Assembly: GCF_034190915.1 (NCBI RefSeq)
Contig: NW_026947490.1
Coordinates: 65,399,494 to 65,463,493, forward strand
Reading direction: 5' to 3'
DNA from: Cavia porcellus
Lineage: Eukaryota > Chordata > Mammalia > Rodentia > Caviidae
Length of the DNA: 64,000 bases
Shown: positions 34,376-46,209 of the stretch, one piece after another
Numbering within the stretch: the stretch's first letter is position 1
How the letters are laid out: each line of letters begins with the position of its first letter
Position numbers and translations under genes: made by a program
The notes under the pieces: generated by a model
Told to the model about the DNA's origin: nothing
The model's database searches: none
The model's input: the letters and a program-made list of their open reading frames with translations, nothing else

Positions 34376-34880
34376 AGAATATTATGGCTTGTATATAGAA
34401 GCTCCTCCCCAGCCTCACACAGCCGCAGGTGGGGCTTTTTGGAACTGGCTGGATCTAGGATGTGTGATACTGGAATTAAGGGCATGTGGTACTGAGTTAG
34501 TCTACTGATTGATTTAGCATAGTTCTGGGAGTAAATAATGGGATGCCCCACCTTGGGTGTGGGTGGCACCACACAAAAGAGTTGCAGCCTGGATGGGATA
34601 AAATGTGGCTGCTTCCTTATTGCCTGCCCTGCCCTAGTCTGTTTTCTCTTCTGCCATACCCTCCTGCCGTACCCTTCTGCCATACCCTCCTGCCGTACCC
34701 CTCTGCCATACCCTCCTGCCATACCCTCCTGCCGTACCCTTCTGCCATGCCATTGTGTCCTGGATCCAGTCAACTATGGACTGAAACCACTACATGCTAT
34801 GAGTTGGAATAAACCTTTCCTCCTTTAACTTTGCATGTTGGGCATTCTGCCTCAGTGATGCAAAAAGTAATTAAGACACC
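34376..34880 (+). mobile_element. MaLR LTR (MT-like) carrying a minisatellite
   Basis: ATATTATGGCTTGTATATAG at the start, GCCGCAGGTGGGGCTTTTTG, then the repeat block, GACTGAAACC...GTTGGAATAAACCTTTCCTC (polyadenylation region) and a tail with AGTAATTAAGACACC. This order is that of rodent MT-type MaLR LTRs. The CCGCCATG-type segment before the tail is expanded into eight 13-bp units. Confidence 0.75.
34651..34754. repeat. 13-bp minisatellite, eight units
   Basis: Units CTGCC(A/G)TACCC(T/C)(C/T) start at 34651, 34664, 34677, 34690, 34703, 34716, 34729 and 34742, exactly 13 bp apart. It produces long Gly/Arg- or Pro-rich shadow frames on both strands. Confidence 0.97.
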
Positions 34881-36300
34881 TTGCTTGGGGCAAGTTTTAG
34901 GATTGGGTACCTTCTCTCAATCCTAGAAATCCAGACTTGGTACTGAAAGCCTCCCATTTAATTTTCTTAAGGGAAATGCTTTCAATTTAAGATTGTGGGC
35001 CTTTTCAAAAATCAACAAATTTGATATGGCTACTGAGATCCAGTCCTGCATTTTAGATCCATGTCTGTCTGTGAAAGTTCAATGCTGGCCACATACAGGA
35101 ACCTACTGGGGTGCTGTCTGAGCGGGAATATAGGTTGTTGGGTACAAGCATTTACTGGCTGAGTATGTCTCCAGCTGAATCATTCTGTGGGTTCTACAAG
35201 TGGGTCTCTTGATAGGGTCCTCTCCCCAGTTAGTGGATACTGCAACTGGATGGGGAAAATGCATGTAGTTTGTTGTGCATGCTCCCTCCCTATCTGTCCC
35301 TACCTGTACCCAGATAATTTGTGGTAAAACTAGGTGCTCCCTTTGCCTCACTTTTTTCTGTGGGGAGAAAAGATCACTGACTGCACAGCCCTTTCTGGTG
35401 GCTGAGTGTGGTTCCCTGGATGGGGAATGATCAGGTACACGAAGCTTCTCTGCTCAAGCACCTACTCCTGGCATGTGCTCTGCTACACCCACACATGGGA
35501 CCTCTCAGGAGACCCCAGGGCACCCTACGGAACACAGTCATCCATAAATGAAGCAACGACCAGTTCTCTGTGAGAGGAGTAGGCTACGGCCTCCTACTCT
35601 GCCACCCTGTTCACATCACTCTCCTATTTACCCTCCTGGCATTTGTTGGGCCTCTTGAGCCTGGGGTCTGGGGTCTGGGGTCCTTCAGTTCAAAATCTTA
35701 GCCATTGTTTCTCAAAATACTGCTATTCCTCTGTCGTCTATTCACTTGGAATAGGGCACATGTTAGATTTTCATCTCTTTTGTCCTTCATATTTTTCGGT
35801 TTATTTGAGCTTTACTCTTTGTCATTTTTCTATACCTTCCAATTCATTATTTCTTTCTTTTACTTTGTTTAACTTTCTGTTAAATCTGTTGTCTGAATTT
35901 TGAACTTTTATTACTCTAGTTTTAGATTTTTGCAAGTTCGATTAGCTTTTTCTTAAAATATACTGGTTAGTTCATCATAGCACCTAATTTCAAGTTGTTT
36001 TTTCTTTAAATGCAATACAACACAAGTTTTGTTTTGTGGTACTGAGGACTGAACTCAAGGCCTTCTGAATGCTAGGCAAGCTTTCCACCACTGAGTTACA
36101 TTTGTTTTAGAGACTGCATCATGTAACCTCAGTAACTATCTGGGAATGCTTTTGTGTTTTCAAAACTCATGCTGCTATCTATTTGTTTAATAATTTTGGA
36201 GACTTCTGTGGTTCTAGATGAAGATGTATTCCTCCAGAAGATCTGGCATTTACTCTTGTTATGTATCTACAGGTACGTGAAGCAAGTATAACCTATATTC
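34881..36300 (-). mobile_element. Probable old LINE 5' region
   Basis: A moderately GC-rich block (35.0-35.65 kb) followed by T-rich text with GTTTAACTTTCTGTTAAATC and AATATACTGGTTAGTTCATC resembles the reverse strand of an old L1 leader. I cannot align it to a named family. An ID-like SINE interrupts it at 36036-36100. Confidence 0.4.
36036..36100 (-). mobile_element. ID-like SINE, old, reverse
   Basis: GTGGTACTGAGGACTGAACT and GCTAGGCAAGCTTTCCACCA, then CTGAGTTAC, is a reversed ID-type body with more substitutions than the other four ID copies. Confidence 0.75.
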
Positions 36301-37179
36301 AAATACAACTTGAGATTCATGGAGTTATGGAGCTCTGTGAATGGAGGCTCGCATCAGTGTAAGACAGCTGTGGTTACCAGTGTTCTGAGATAACCCTTCA
36401 CTTCCCAACACTCAGCCAGTTTTTTACTTGCTGATTTCTGAAGATGGTAGCTGGTTTGCTTTTGCTTTATCCTTTTAGCCAAGATGTAATACATACTAAG
36501 GGAAGATCTGCTCTTAATTTGATTATTCCAGGCTGTTTCTGCTTTCAGGGGACTGAAAAGCACCTCTTACTTAACCTTGGTTAGACAAATGAAGAGCAAA
36601 GTCTTCTATGACTTACCTCTCTAAGTTCCCGCTTTCTTTTGGATTAATGTCTTACTATCTACTTGGCTCATTAAAACTGCTAAGATTTTTTGATTTGTTA
36701 ATAGTTTAAATACAGCATCACTAATCATTTTCCGTGAGGGGACAATCTATCCAATATGTTTTCAGAAATAGAACCTCTTCACAGATTTTTAATCTTTCTT
36801 CCTCCATCTATCTTGTTCATCGTATCTTTCTCTTTTACAGACAGAATATTTGCTTCTTGTTTCTGTATTATGACTTCAGATGGATTCATTTGAGCCATAG
36901 ATAGGAAATACATATGAAATGCTTGCTCCCAAATATTTCATGTTCAATATTAAACAGATTCGTAGCTCTACAGGTTACCAGCTGTAATTACAGACAACAA
37001 CTTCTCTGGGTTCTGCTTCCTAAAAGCCTCCAAGTTACATCAGTTATATTGTTTTCCACACAGAATCAAACAGTTATTAAACACTATATATCCTACATTT
37101 CCTAAGAATGTCTCTTTCATTTTGAACTCAAGGGCTATTGCTTTGGTTCAAAAATTAACCATTTGCCTCCTTTATTATA
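36301..37179. other. Intronic sequence, nothing recognised
   Basis: AT-rich intron 2 sequence; no repeat or gene supported by eye. Confidence 0.45.
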
Positions 37180-37705
37180 ACAGCTTTATTCAAAGTGCTA
37201 CCTTTGGTCTTGGGCTCCCTCCCTTTAAACTTTTTCCATATTCTCTATACTTTTTCTAAATTTTATATCAATGATGCTCTTCACATAGCTTCCAGAATAA
37301 AGTTCAGATTTCTAGGCTTTTTATACAAAGCATTTCATATTCTTCCCATTTGTATCTCTGATCTTACTTTTTTGTGACCAGTGTTTGCTGAAGCTTCTGT
37401 GGTTTCATGCAAGTGGCCTCTGCTGCATGAAGAGGCTTATACTGTTTCTTTCTTGTTTAATGAACTTTTCACAATCCTTCAAGTATCAGGGCCAGAACTG
37501 TTTTTCTCATAAATTCTTCTAGGATTTCTCTTGCTTTCTCTGATGACGTTTTCCTTGATTCTCTCACATAATTTTAAATTTATATCTATATCAAACTAGA
37601 ATGAAATTGTAACTTATGTCTCTTTTCCTCTAAACTATAAATGCTTTCTGTACAGAGAAAGACTTATTCAAGTTTGCAACTCGATTCCTGCAGAGCTTAC
37701 TGAAT
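37180..37705 (+). mobile_element. L2 LINE 3' end
   Basis: TCCAGAATAAAGTTCAGATT, TTCACAATCCTTCAAGTATC, ATTCTTCTAGGATTTCTCTT and, near the end, CTTACTGAATAAACAAATGA follow L2 3' order on the plus strand. Confidence 0.65.
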
Positions 37706-38760
37706 AAACAAATGAACTACACTATAAAGTGAGAGAGCGCTATTTCAAAGTCCCCTGAATCATGTAACTGTATGGTTTGTTATACACAGAACTCTTAGCT
37801 TCTGTTAGACTCTAAGGTTTGCTATATTATAGAAATCGTAGCTTCTGTTACCCTGTAGCTCTATTTAGACTTTTATCTAAGCATTTGCATTTCATTATCT
37901 AAATTCTCTGACCTCCATGTTTGACCTATGTCCCCAGATTTTCTACGCCTCACTTTTGATACCCTGACTCCTTGAGCTGGACTCTTGCAGGGCTGCCTCT
38001 TCTCTGACTGACCTTGTATATGAGTCCTAATGTGCTTTTCTTCATTATGCTGGTACCTTGATCCTCCCTAATTCACACTACCTACCAGGTCCACACACTT
38101 TAAAAAAGGAACACCAGCGATTAAATCTTGGTAAAATAAAGTAAGTAATTTAACGAATTTATTAGAAAAAGTAGAGAGGAGCTATTTTATAGTAGAATAA
38201 GAGAGTTAAGTCTAGTTTCTCCATCTGAATAACGCGGAAGAAGATTAAACATTCAATGTTTCATCCCAGAAGGGGCAATCAGTAGAGTCTCCTTACTTTC
38301 ACTGCTCCTTCTACTCCACCACACTTTACTGGAGTAAAAGCAAACATTTCCCTTCAGTAAAAAGCTTAAAGCAGCTCAAAGAACCACATTCCTTATGAGA
38401 TCCTGACATATGTATACAGAGACTTACAAACACACAACACTCCCAATCTCTGTGTGAAATTTTTACACAGTAAATCTGTAGTGTAATAAAACACTGTTAG
38501 TTTCTAATTATATTCTTCACATAGGGCGTCACAATGTGAAATTAAACAGCCTGAATTATATCCGTATGTGGAAAGATGGCTACAAAAATCTAAAATTCAA
38601 CTTACTGTACAAATTTTATTATTCTGGCTTATAATGTACTTTTTATAATAATTGGATATTAATATTAAGGTGCATTTCAACCTTTTCATTCAATTTATCT
38701 TTTTAGGTAGTACATATTTTAGAGGAAGAATCAAGGGAGCAGAATACTGTGAGGAGTGAA
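37706..38760. other. Intron 2 sequence next to the exon 2 donor
   Basis: No repeat or open frame recognised. It starts with the donor at 38766-38761 and runs leftward on the minus strand. Confidence 0.5.
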
Positions 38761-38766
38761 ACTTAC
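38761..38766 (-). other. ZEB1: Splice donor of ZEB1 exon 2
   Basis: On the minus strand the exon ends GATGAAG and is followed by GTAAGT, a full-consensus U1 site. It fixes the exon end at 38767. Confidence 0.9.
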
Positions 38767-38967
38767 CTTCATCGTCCCAGCCGTCTGCCGCACTCCTGTC
38801 CCCTTCACTGCCCCCTGGTAACACTGTCTGGCCTGCTGGCAGGTCATCATCTGGCACACCACCATCACAGTCTGCTGCATCCGTAACACTCTCTTCTTCC
38901 ACAATGTGGAGTTTGTCTTCATCGTCTGAATCTGAATTCGTTTCTACCACAGTATTATAATTTGTAA
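38767..38967 (-). CDS. ZEB1: ZEB1 coding exon 2 (internal exon, phase 1-1)
   Basis: Read on the minus strand, the exon starts TT ACA AAT TAT AAT, completing a Val codon split by the intron, and encodes TNYNTVVETNSDSDDEDKL, then HIVEEESVTDAADC, then a Gly/Asp-rich tail ending in WDDE plus one base. This is the acidic segment just after the short exon-1 peptide of ZEB1, upstream of the N-terminal zinc-finger cluster and not itself a finger. The first two thirds look essentially identical to ZEB1 of other mammals. The tail (GGVPDDDLPAGQTVLPGG onward) looks rodent-like and is more divergent and GC-rich than its surroundings. Length 201 bp with one leftover base at each end, so skipping would keep the frame. 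The frame is open, with no sign of pseudogenisation: introns flank it, so it is not a processed copy. Confidence 0.93.
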
Positions 38968-38990
38968 CTGCAATATAAACAAAAGGTAAA
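38968..38990 (-). other. ZEB1: Splice acceptor of ZEB1 exon 2
   Basis: On the minus strand the intron ends ...TTGTTTATATTGCAG immediately before the exon: a T-rich tract and a consensus CAG. This fixes the exon start at 38967 and the phase that completes the split Val codon. Confidence 0.9.
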
Positions 38991-39169
38991 TCAAAACTAA
39001 CTTGTGTAAAACCAGTTGTTACATAATAGAAAAACAAATTACAAATGATACTTAAAACACTGTAATTCAATGTTTTCCTTTAGATCGTAATATATAAACA
39101 ATAATTTGCCAACACGCACAGATAGCACTCGTTGGGTAGCAGATGATCAAATAGTAAAATCACAGTGAT

Positions 39170-39400
39170 ATATTTATTGAAAGCTACGTGTACAAATGCT
39201 TTATAAATCCTAGCTCATTTAATTTGTACAACTTTATATAATAAGAGTTCTACCACCTACTACTTACAGTTCTATTTTATAGATATGAAAAATAAGAAAG
39301 AGAGTGTGAAACTTGTCTTTGATTGTATGGCGAGAAAGTTAAAGGGCCTGGTTTATGGGAAACCCAAAAAACCGACTCCCATAGTTTGTGCTCTTAAGCT
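39170..39400 (-). mobile_element. MIR-like SINE, reverse
   Basis: TAAATCCTAGCTCATTTAAT, CAGTTCTATTTTATAGATAT and AAAGTTAAAGGGCCTGGTTT match the reverse MIR layout (core, then tRNA-proximal). Confidence 0.55.
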
Positions 39401-42400
39401 ACTATAATAAACATGGTCTCTGACCATAATTAGCTTATAGTACTGGTTATGTATGTTAGAGTTTCAAGTCTTTAAAGTACTACAACTTAAGAGATCAAAT
39501 TTCCTAACAGCATTGTCATCAAATTTACCATAAAAGTACTGTACCACTGAGTTTTCATATTAATCCAATACTGACCTTAGAAAGAATTAACAAATTTAGT
39601 TATATTTTGTATAATGGAAGCTTTCAAGTAATGCTCCTAAATTTGTAATTCTGAAAAAAATAGACATTCAAACGTTTTCACATGGGAACCATTCCATAAT
39701 TTTTCATGAATTTCAGTGAAATTCATCCTCAGGATTATAAAGATATATAATTATTCTGTATGATTTCTATCATTTATAGAATCTCAAACAATAGTTAAAA
39801 ATAAAATTCTCTACAACAAGTAAGTTAGAACAAGAAATATTTTCCTTCCCAGTTCTTACAATAATCACTCTGAGTAAGTATTTAATAGTTGATGAGGAAT
39901 GCTCACTGGAGTATCTCTTTTCAACTGTTTGCAGAGCCATCTTTATTTGGTATAATTGAAAAGCGGAGAAAAGGAGCTTTACTTTGTCCAGATAATCAAG
40001 CAATAATTACTTCTACTGAGTTTTTTCTCCCTGAGAGAAAACAACCATCTAAATGCTTACATGATATTAGACATATCTTCCCTACTTAAATAGGTGTGTG
40101 CGTCTCCCCCCACTCCATAAAGGAATACAATTACAAGCATGGGTAAATAAGTAAACATGAAAACAAATAACCCAAGTCTCCAAAGATTCTGCTTTTATAT
40201 ACCTTGGGAAGATCCCTTTGGTGCAAAGAGAGTACTGCAAGTACCACTGTGCTCATATTAGGAATGCTTCACTGTCCTGAGTCAGAAAAAATACCATCTT
40301 GTTGTGTTAACAGTTATGCATGAATATATTTTTGTAGATCTTTTCCCAGGAGCAAATGGTTTTCCTTTATTATAAATTCATGCTCACTTCAAAAATTTTT
40401 TGACTATAAAACAGGCAAAGTAAAAGCATTCCTGTTTTCCTTCTTCAATCTACTCCAGAAGGTAAAACTTAGAGCAAAATTTAAAATGCAGTAGACATGG
40501 GTGATGCTAATCATTATCATGTACTTTATTGCAATATAAACTTTACCTCATAAATTGATACGCACTGTACAATTTGATATAAATAATATGCCCATGTATA
40601 AATCTGTCTACATATTTTAAAAGATGTGCAGGATTACAAAAGACTATTTTGGCACTTTTTAAGATATACTGAAAACTATGCTGAGTCAATATATATAAAG
40701 CTATTTTGTTTTTCCCTGAATGCTTACATAGCATTCCATTGTATAGATATATTTTAATCAAGCATCTAATGAAGTTTATTTTGTTTCTAGAAGTAACAAA
40801 TGATGCCACAATAATTTTTTATAAATATATTTTTTTGGCCATTCCCTGAAGTAATTTATCAGATTATACGAGTAGAACTGCTGAGTCAAAGGGAGATTTA
40901 TTAAGTATCTATTGTTAAATTGTTCTACAAATGGATTTTTATAGTTCTACAAATATTACTTGAGAAGATCTATGCAATACTGAATATAGTAAAAATTCCT
41001 TTTACTACAGGAAAGAGAAAATATGAATTAAAAGGGAATTCATTATACCTCAGCCAAAGTATGAGCAGAGTGTGTAGGAGTATGGAGAAAGATTTTTCAA
41101 AGGCTGGTCCACAGCTGTCTACAGGGTTCCCTAATGGTTTTTAACTGACAGTAAGATGGAAACACACACCCACATGAGTGTGTGCACACACCCTTGAAAT
41201 AGGGACTCCTCGTGGCAAGTGACGCACAATGTTATTAACTTTCACTTTTACTTTGAAGGGTTTCTTACTGATAACCTACTAAGTGACTTGTTAAAGTCAT
41301 TTAAAACTGACATTTATATACTATGCACTAAAATTAGAATATGACCAGGGTTTACACCAAGGATCAATCAATTCTTGAATTCAGTAAGACCTGGCTACCA
41401 TACAGTTTGCTTCACTCTCGATATGCTTGGAAATGAGGAAACTGTATGCATGGAGAGCTGAAATTCTTACAACTTTATGTAGGTAAGTATCAGTGCTTCT
41501 TTGGTATCCTGAGTTGACCAAGGCTTTATATTGGTGCTGTTATTACTTCTTAATGATGTAAGGTAGTAATTTAACATTATCATGATCAATTTTGTTAACT
41601 GTAGGTTGTTTGGTTGGTCCTAGTTTAAACATTTAATATATTCACATTTGGAATATTTGGGACTTGTAAGACTTCAGAATTAAGCTTCTGGACATACATA
41701 TACTTACTATACTTCAAATACTGTTTGTATGCTTCATGCTTTTCACTGAGTGTTTTGTAATTTGAGCTGCAGACTGTTCTATGCTGTCTGAACCAACATA
41801 GCTCACACTGCTCAGAAAAACCACCTGCCAGTCTCCAGACTCTAGGAAAACTCCTTTTCCTCCCCAGGATAAGCTGCCATGGTAATGTAGAAGGAAAGTC
41901 AAATATTCCAAACATGGAGACTGCATATATGTTATACTTATCTCATTAATTTTCCCAGAACATATCTTGATAATGTGGCTTAAAACTGGGTAAGTCCTTA
42001 AAAGTAATCTATTTTATTAGCTAAGATAGGATAAAGACCCAAAACTACTCCCCAAGGGTCTTTAAAAAAAATATACTACCATTTCCTTCACAGTCAGTTA
42101 GCTAAGAGAAAGACCATCAGTAAAAACTGCTTATATTGATTATTATAACTTAGATACCAGGCAAGCTTTTGTGTGCCTAGGTCTGTCCTTTTGTTTAGGG
42201 GCCTTTTGAGCCAACATTCACCACAAAAAGCACAGAAAATAATGTGGGTCTTGGATAAATCCTAGTAGCTAATGAGTGTGTCAGTTGGCTCAATTTTCTA
42301 CTCATCCATAGCCTTACCTCTGTTCTGTTGACTCTGACTAAAAATGTAACGTTTTTGAAGAGTGACATATTGTTTTTCATTTTAACAGACATATTTGTAC

Positions 42401-42899
42401 TTATAGGGTTAAGTGCTATAATTGAATATACATACACAATATGTAATGATCTAATCAAGCTAATTAGCATTTCCATGTCCTCAATACTATCACCTGTATG
42501 TGCTGGAAGCCTTCAAACTTTAGTCACCTTTAGATGTACAATTAATTATTGTAGATTATAGTTATACTTTGTTGTTCTATAGAATGTGGAAAGTACTTCC
42601 TCTCCCTCAACCCCATGCATACATTATGTACACTGAGGGCAGTATATTGTTAACAATCACAGATTATCATCCTTATTATGAGTTTTAATTAAACTAACAA
42701 GATATCAAGAAAGCAAGGATGAAAGAAAATAGGTAAGACAAGCAAGTATTCAAATTTTTAAATAAAACAGTATCTAATACAAATTTAAATTTCAAAAAAA
42801 GACAAAATTTTCAATATATTCCTTTTGTCACTAAATGTGACAAAATCTGGTAGTTAGTATTACCTACATTTGCTAATACTGTTAACACCAGACATAACA
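39401..42899. other. Intron 1 sequence, nothing firmly recognised
   Basis: About 3.5 kb of AT-rich intron immediately upstream of ZEB1 exon 2. I see no open frame with protein-like content and no confident repeat. Short CA-rich stretches occur near 41165-41195. Confidence 0.45.
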
Positions 42900-42904
42900 A
42901 CATC

Positions 42905-43050
42905 ACCTGCATAAGGTGATTGTATGATGTAACGGCTTTAAAATGCGTTGTGCTTAGATTAGTGTCTAGCGCATAGCACAGAAGTCAGTGGCTGCTGCTA
43001 CTGCTGCTGCTATCATCATCTTCCTCCTCCTCCTCATCATCATCCTGAGT
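42905..43050 (+). mobile_element. MIR SINE 3' end with mixed triplet microsatellite
   Basis: TAAAATGCGTTGTGCTTAGA then AGTGTCTAGCGCATAGCACA is the MIR 3' part. Where MIR normally ends in an ATT-rich tail there is a run of GCTGCT/ACTGCTGCTGC, ATCATC, CCTCCTCCT and CATCATCATC triplets (42990-43046). Confidence 0.6.
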
Positions 43051-43089
43051 GAATCCTTGAGCAACTCCTAGGAAATGAAATGAATGGTA

Positions 43090-43225
43090 GCATATTTCTC
43101 TTTAGAGGATAAAAATATAGACTAGCTAAGTAACCTGTCTGAAGTTATATAGCTATATTTGTAGAGCTGAACTCAAACTCAGGTTTGCCTGATTCGTAAG
43201 CTATGTTTCATGACTGAAAACTGTT
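43090..43225 (-). mobile_element. MIR SINE, reverse
   Basis: AAGTAACCTGTCTGAAGTTA, GTAGAGCTGAACTCAAACTC and AGGTTTGCCTGATTC match the reversed MIR core. Confidence 0.75.
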
Positions 43226-44540
43226 GCATTAAGGACAAAGAGTATTAAATTTTGATCTAGACTAATCTGGGGACCTGGAGTGCTCTACATAACAATATTC
43301 CATGGTAAACATTTTCAAATAACAAGGAATTTTAACTGTAAAAATATCATAATAATTTACAGCATACTCTGGGATAATATATTCTTAGTCAGTAAATCTT
43401 AAAAAAACTAACATTAATTTTAGCACCTGATTGCTTACAGAGGTGTATCAATTGTAGTAAAAGTCCCATATAAATATCTATTTAAGTAATATGCAATAAT
43501 AAAATTATTAAATTAGATGAATATGGTTCCAAAGAAGAGCAGGGCAATCTCAACTTTAGTCATTATAAAAATCATACAAAATGCTTTATTAATATAAAAA
43601 AGAATCGCACCACAATGGTTCACACAATGGCTTTTAATAGCAGGTGAGGCCTGCGAGAGGAGAATTCTTCAAGAGGTAGGAAAGGAGGAGTGGACAGGTT
43701 AACATGGAAATCTTATTAGATTAGAATGGTGATTTGTAGTGATTAAAGCACAAGGCCAAGGCCATGTTCTGACCTACATTCAGGTGTGCAAACGCTTTTA
43801 ATTCTAGAGGTGTTTCTACTGACATTACGACATTAATACATGCTTAATGTCACTGCCTCCCACGGCCCTAAACACAAACTCATCTGCACAGTATGAAAAA
43901 ATAAAATCTCACTTAGCAAAGATGTAAGACTGATCCTTAAAAACTAAGACCACTTTTAACAAATTATTGTTACATATATTTCAGATGAATACACTGTCAT
44001 ACAAAATACCTAGAAAAACATGTTTTGAGTTGTGTTCTCCAGAGCTAGTTTTAAGAAGGATATTTTAATATGTTTAGCATTAGGTTGAAAAATCACACAA
44101 ATTTAGGTATGAGCCCTGAGTTCATGCAGAGAAAGATGGAGACCCTGAATGAGTATTTCCATTATTTTTAAACATCACTTGGGACCAAAAATAACCTATT
44201 TATACTTTTATCCCTCCTCTACACAGAGAGCACTTAGATTCAAGCAATTCACAATAGTTTATCAATAACATTTCCTTCATAAACTATCTTTATAAAAAGG
44301 ATGTCTTTGAATTTATACAAACTGTTAAAGAATATAAGTAGTGTGACAAAAATCCAAGAAAAGTATATAAAGACAATCAAAAATACAAGTGCAGAAAATA
44401 TTGAATCAAAAAATAGAGAAGAAATGTAGTGGATTAGTGAATCCAAAAGTCCAGTCATTATAAAACAAATATAATATCTATACCACCTGCTCACTTGACT
44501 GTAGAGAAAAATTAAGATGCACAAATATTAACTATTAGAA
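43226..44540. other. Intron 1 sequence, nothing recognised
   Basis: AT-rich; the 91-codon minus-strand frame at 44.25-44.52 kb is hydrophobic low-complexity and not gene-like. Confidence 0.45.
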
Positions 44541-44541
44541 T

Positions 44542-44620
44542 GGGGTGTGGGTGTACCTCAAGGATAGGCTGTTGGCCTAGTGTATGCCAGGCCTGAGGTT
44601 CAATGCCGGTACCAAATAAA
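44542..44620 (+). mobile_element. ID-like SINE, forward, old
   Basis: GGGGTGTGGGTGTACCTCAA, GCTGTTGGCCTAGTGTATGC and GAGGTTCAATGCCGGTACC are a diverged forward ID body, followed by an A-rich tail. Confidence 0.75.
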
Positions 44621-44969
44621 TTATGAAGACAGCTAAAATAACTATAATTATAAAGGAATCTTACATACTTTATAAATAAATACTCCTCATAAATCTAAGC
44701 AAGTACCTTTGGGAACTTAGCTGAAAACTCTGAGAATAGGTAAATGATGGTAGTTCTACAGCACAGGTAGATCCTGGAATCGATTTAGGAACTTCCTGAA
44801 CAGTTACCCACCCCCAAACTGCCAGATGCTTTCTCAGGTAAATTACTTTAGACTTCCAGAAGAATTAAAATTCTGCTGCTTTTTAAAGAAACAGAAAAAT
44901 AAAGTAGTTTGACTTTTTCTGTAAAGCCAGAATAGCAGTCAACTAAACTCTGAGGAAGACCATTTAGGC

Positions 44970-45062
44970 ACATGCACACACATGTACACACACACATACA
45001 CACACGTGCACACACATGTACACACACACACACACGTGCACACACACACACACACACACGTG
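44970..45062. repeat. Interrupted (CA)n microsatellite
   Basis: CA-rich run with CATGTA and CACGTG interruptions. It yields the Cys/Val-rich shadow frame on the minus strand. Confidence 0.95.
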
Positions 45063-45609
45063 AGCCATACTCAGTTTTCTTTGCTATAAGTGATGTGCAC
45101 AGTTTTTAAAAAAATGTTAAATCCGTTAATACATAAATAAGGTAAATATTAGGAACTATGTGAGTGGTTACTATATTAACATAGTAAAGAAGAAATAATG
45201 ACTTCTGCAGGCACTGAAAGACATTTGAAAAAATAGTTTACCATTGTTTGATGATAAGCACATTTTCACAAGAACAAAACTGAAGTCCATATCACAATAA
45301 ATGCTTATGTATCAGAGGCATTTAGAAGATAAAGATACACATTCTGGTTAATATTTATAAAGAAAAATGTAAATGTTGGATAGGAGAAGGCAAAATTATT
45401 ATTTGTAGCTGGCAATTTCTGAAAAATTTTTTAAAACACTTAAACACAATTAGTAAGTAAATCTGACACACATGTTTATGAATTTGATGGCTTTCCACTA
45501 TAAACCAGCTAAAACAAAATAGCAGAAGTTCTATTAAAAACAGCCACAAAATTGACAATACATGAAGAAGCTCCTCTACAAAGAAACCTCTGGCATGCTT
45601 TTGAGTCAT
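45063..45609. other. Intron 1 sequence, nothing firmly recognised
   Basis: AT-rich. The right part may be the start of the old L1 that follows. Confidence 0.4.
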
Positions 45610-45799
45610 AAAAGATCTAGATAAATGAAAACTATCTTGCTATTAAATGGAATAATTTCATATTACAAATAAATCATTTCTACCTAAAATAGTTCAAAAT
45701 TCAATGCAATTCTGACTCAAATGCTAAAATGATATTTTAGAATCTAAATCTGTGGGATTTGACGAAATGATTTTCAAGTTTATCTAGAGAAATCAGATC

Positions 45800-45985
45800 T
45801 TACTTAGTCTCTGAGTCTGACTGCCTGATTCAAATCAGAGTTTTGCTACTTACTGGCCATGTCACTTTGGGAATGTTTTTTCTTCTTTTTATGCCTCAGT
45901 TTTCTCTCGCTAGTAGATGGTGATATTACAACATAACATAGTTGTCATAATGATAAAGTATATGTACAAAAACAAGTACAGTATT
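45800..45985 (+). mobile_element. MIR SINE, forward
   Basis: TCTGAGTCTGACTGCCTGAT, TTGCTACTTACTGGCCATGT, CACTTTGGGAATG and ATGCCTCAGTTTTCTC are the MIR core in order, followed by GTAGATGGTGATATTACAAC and TTGTCATAATGATAAAGTAT. Confidence 0.8.
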
Positions 45986-46159
45986 GCATATATGTGTTCA
46001 ATACATATTGTTAATATCATCTGGGACAATACACACATGGGAACTTGAGAAAAAAGACTGATGATGGTAGAAGAACATAAACATATGAGATAGTAAAATA
46101 TATCTTGAACTGTTAGAAATGGAAACAGGCTTATACTTCCACAGGCATCAAAGACACAC

Positions 46160-46209
46160 AATCAAAGCATAGATATAATCCAAGAATCAAAGCATAGATA
46201 CAATCCAAG
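46160..46209. repeat. 25-bp tandem duplication
   Basis: AATCAAAGCATAGATA(T/C)AATCCAAG occurs twice head to tail (46160-46184, 46185-46209) with one difference. Confidence 0.93.

Noticed and set aside
34294..34773. 159-codon minus-strand frame with Gly/Arg/Gln repeats
   Set aside because: It is read through the 13-bp minisatellite (13 bp times 3 gives a 13-residue repeat) inside an LTR; no conserved protein content.
44249..44524. Hydrophobic 91-codon minus-strand frame
   Set aside because: AT-rich chance frame with no exon-like edges or conserved motif.
44848..45057. Cys/Val-rich 69-codon frame
   Set aside because: Shadow of the interrupted (CA)n run.
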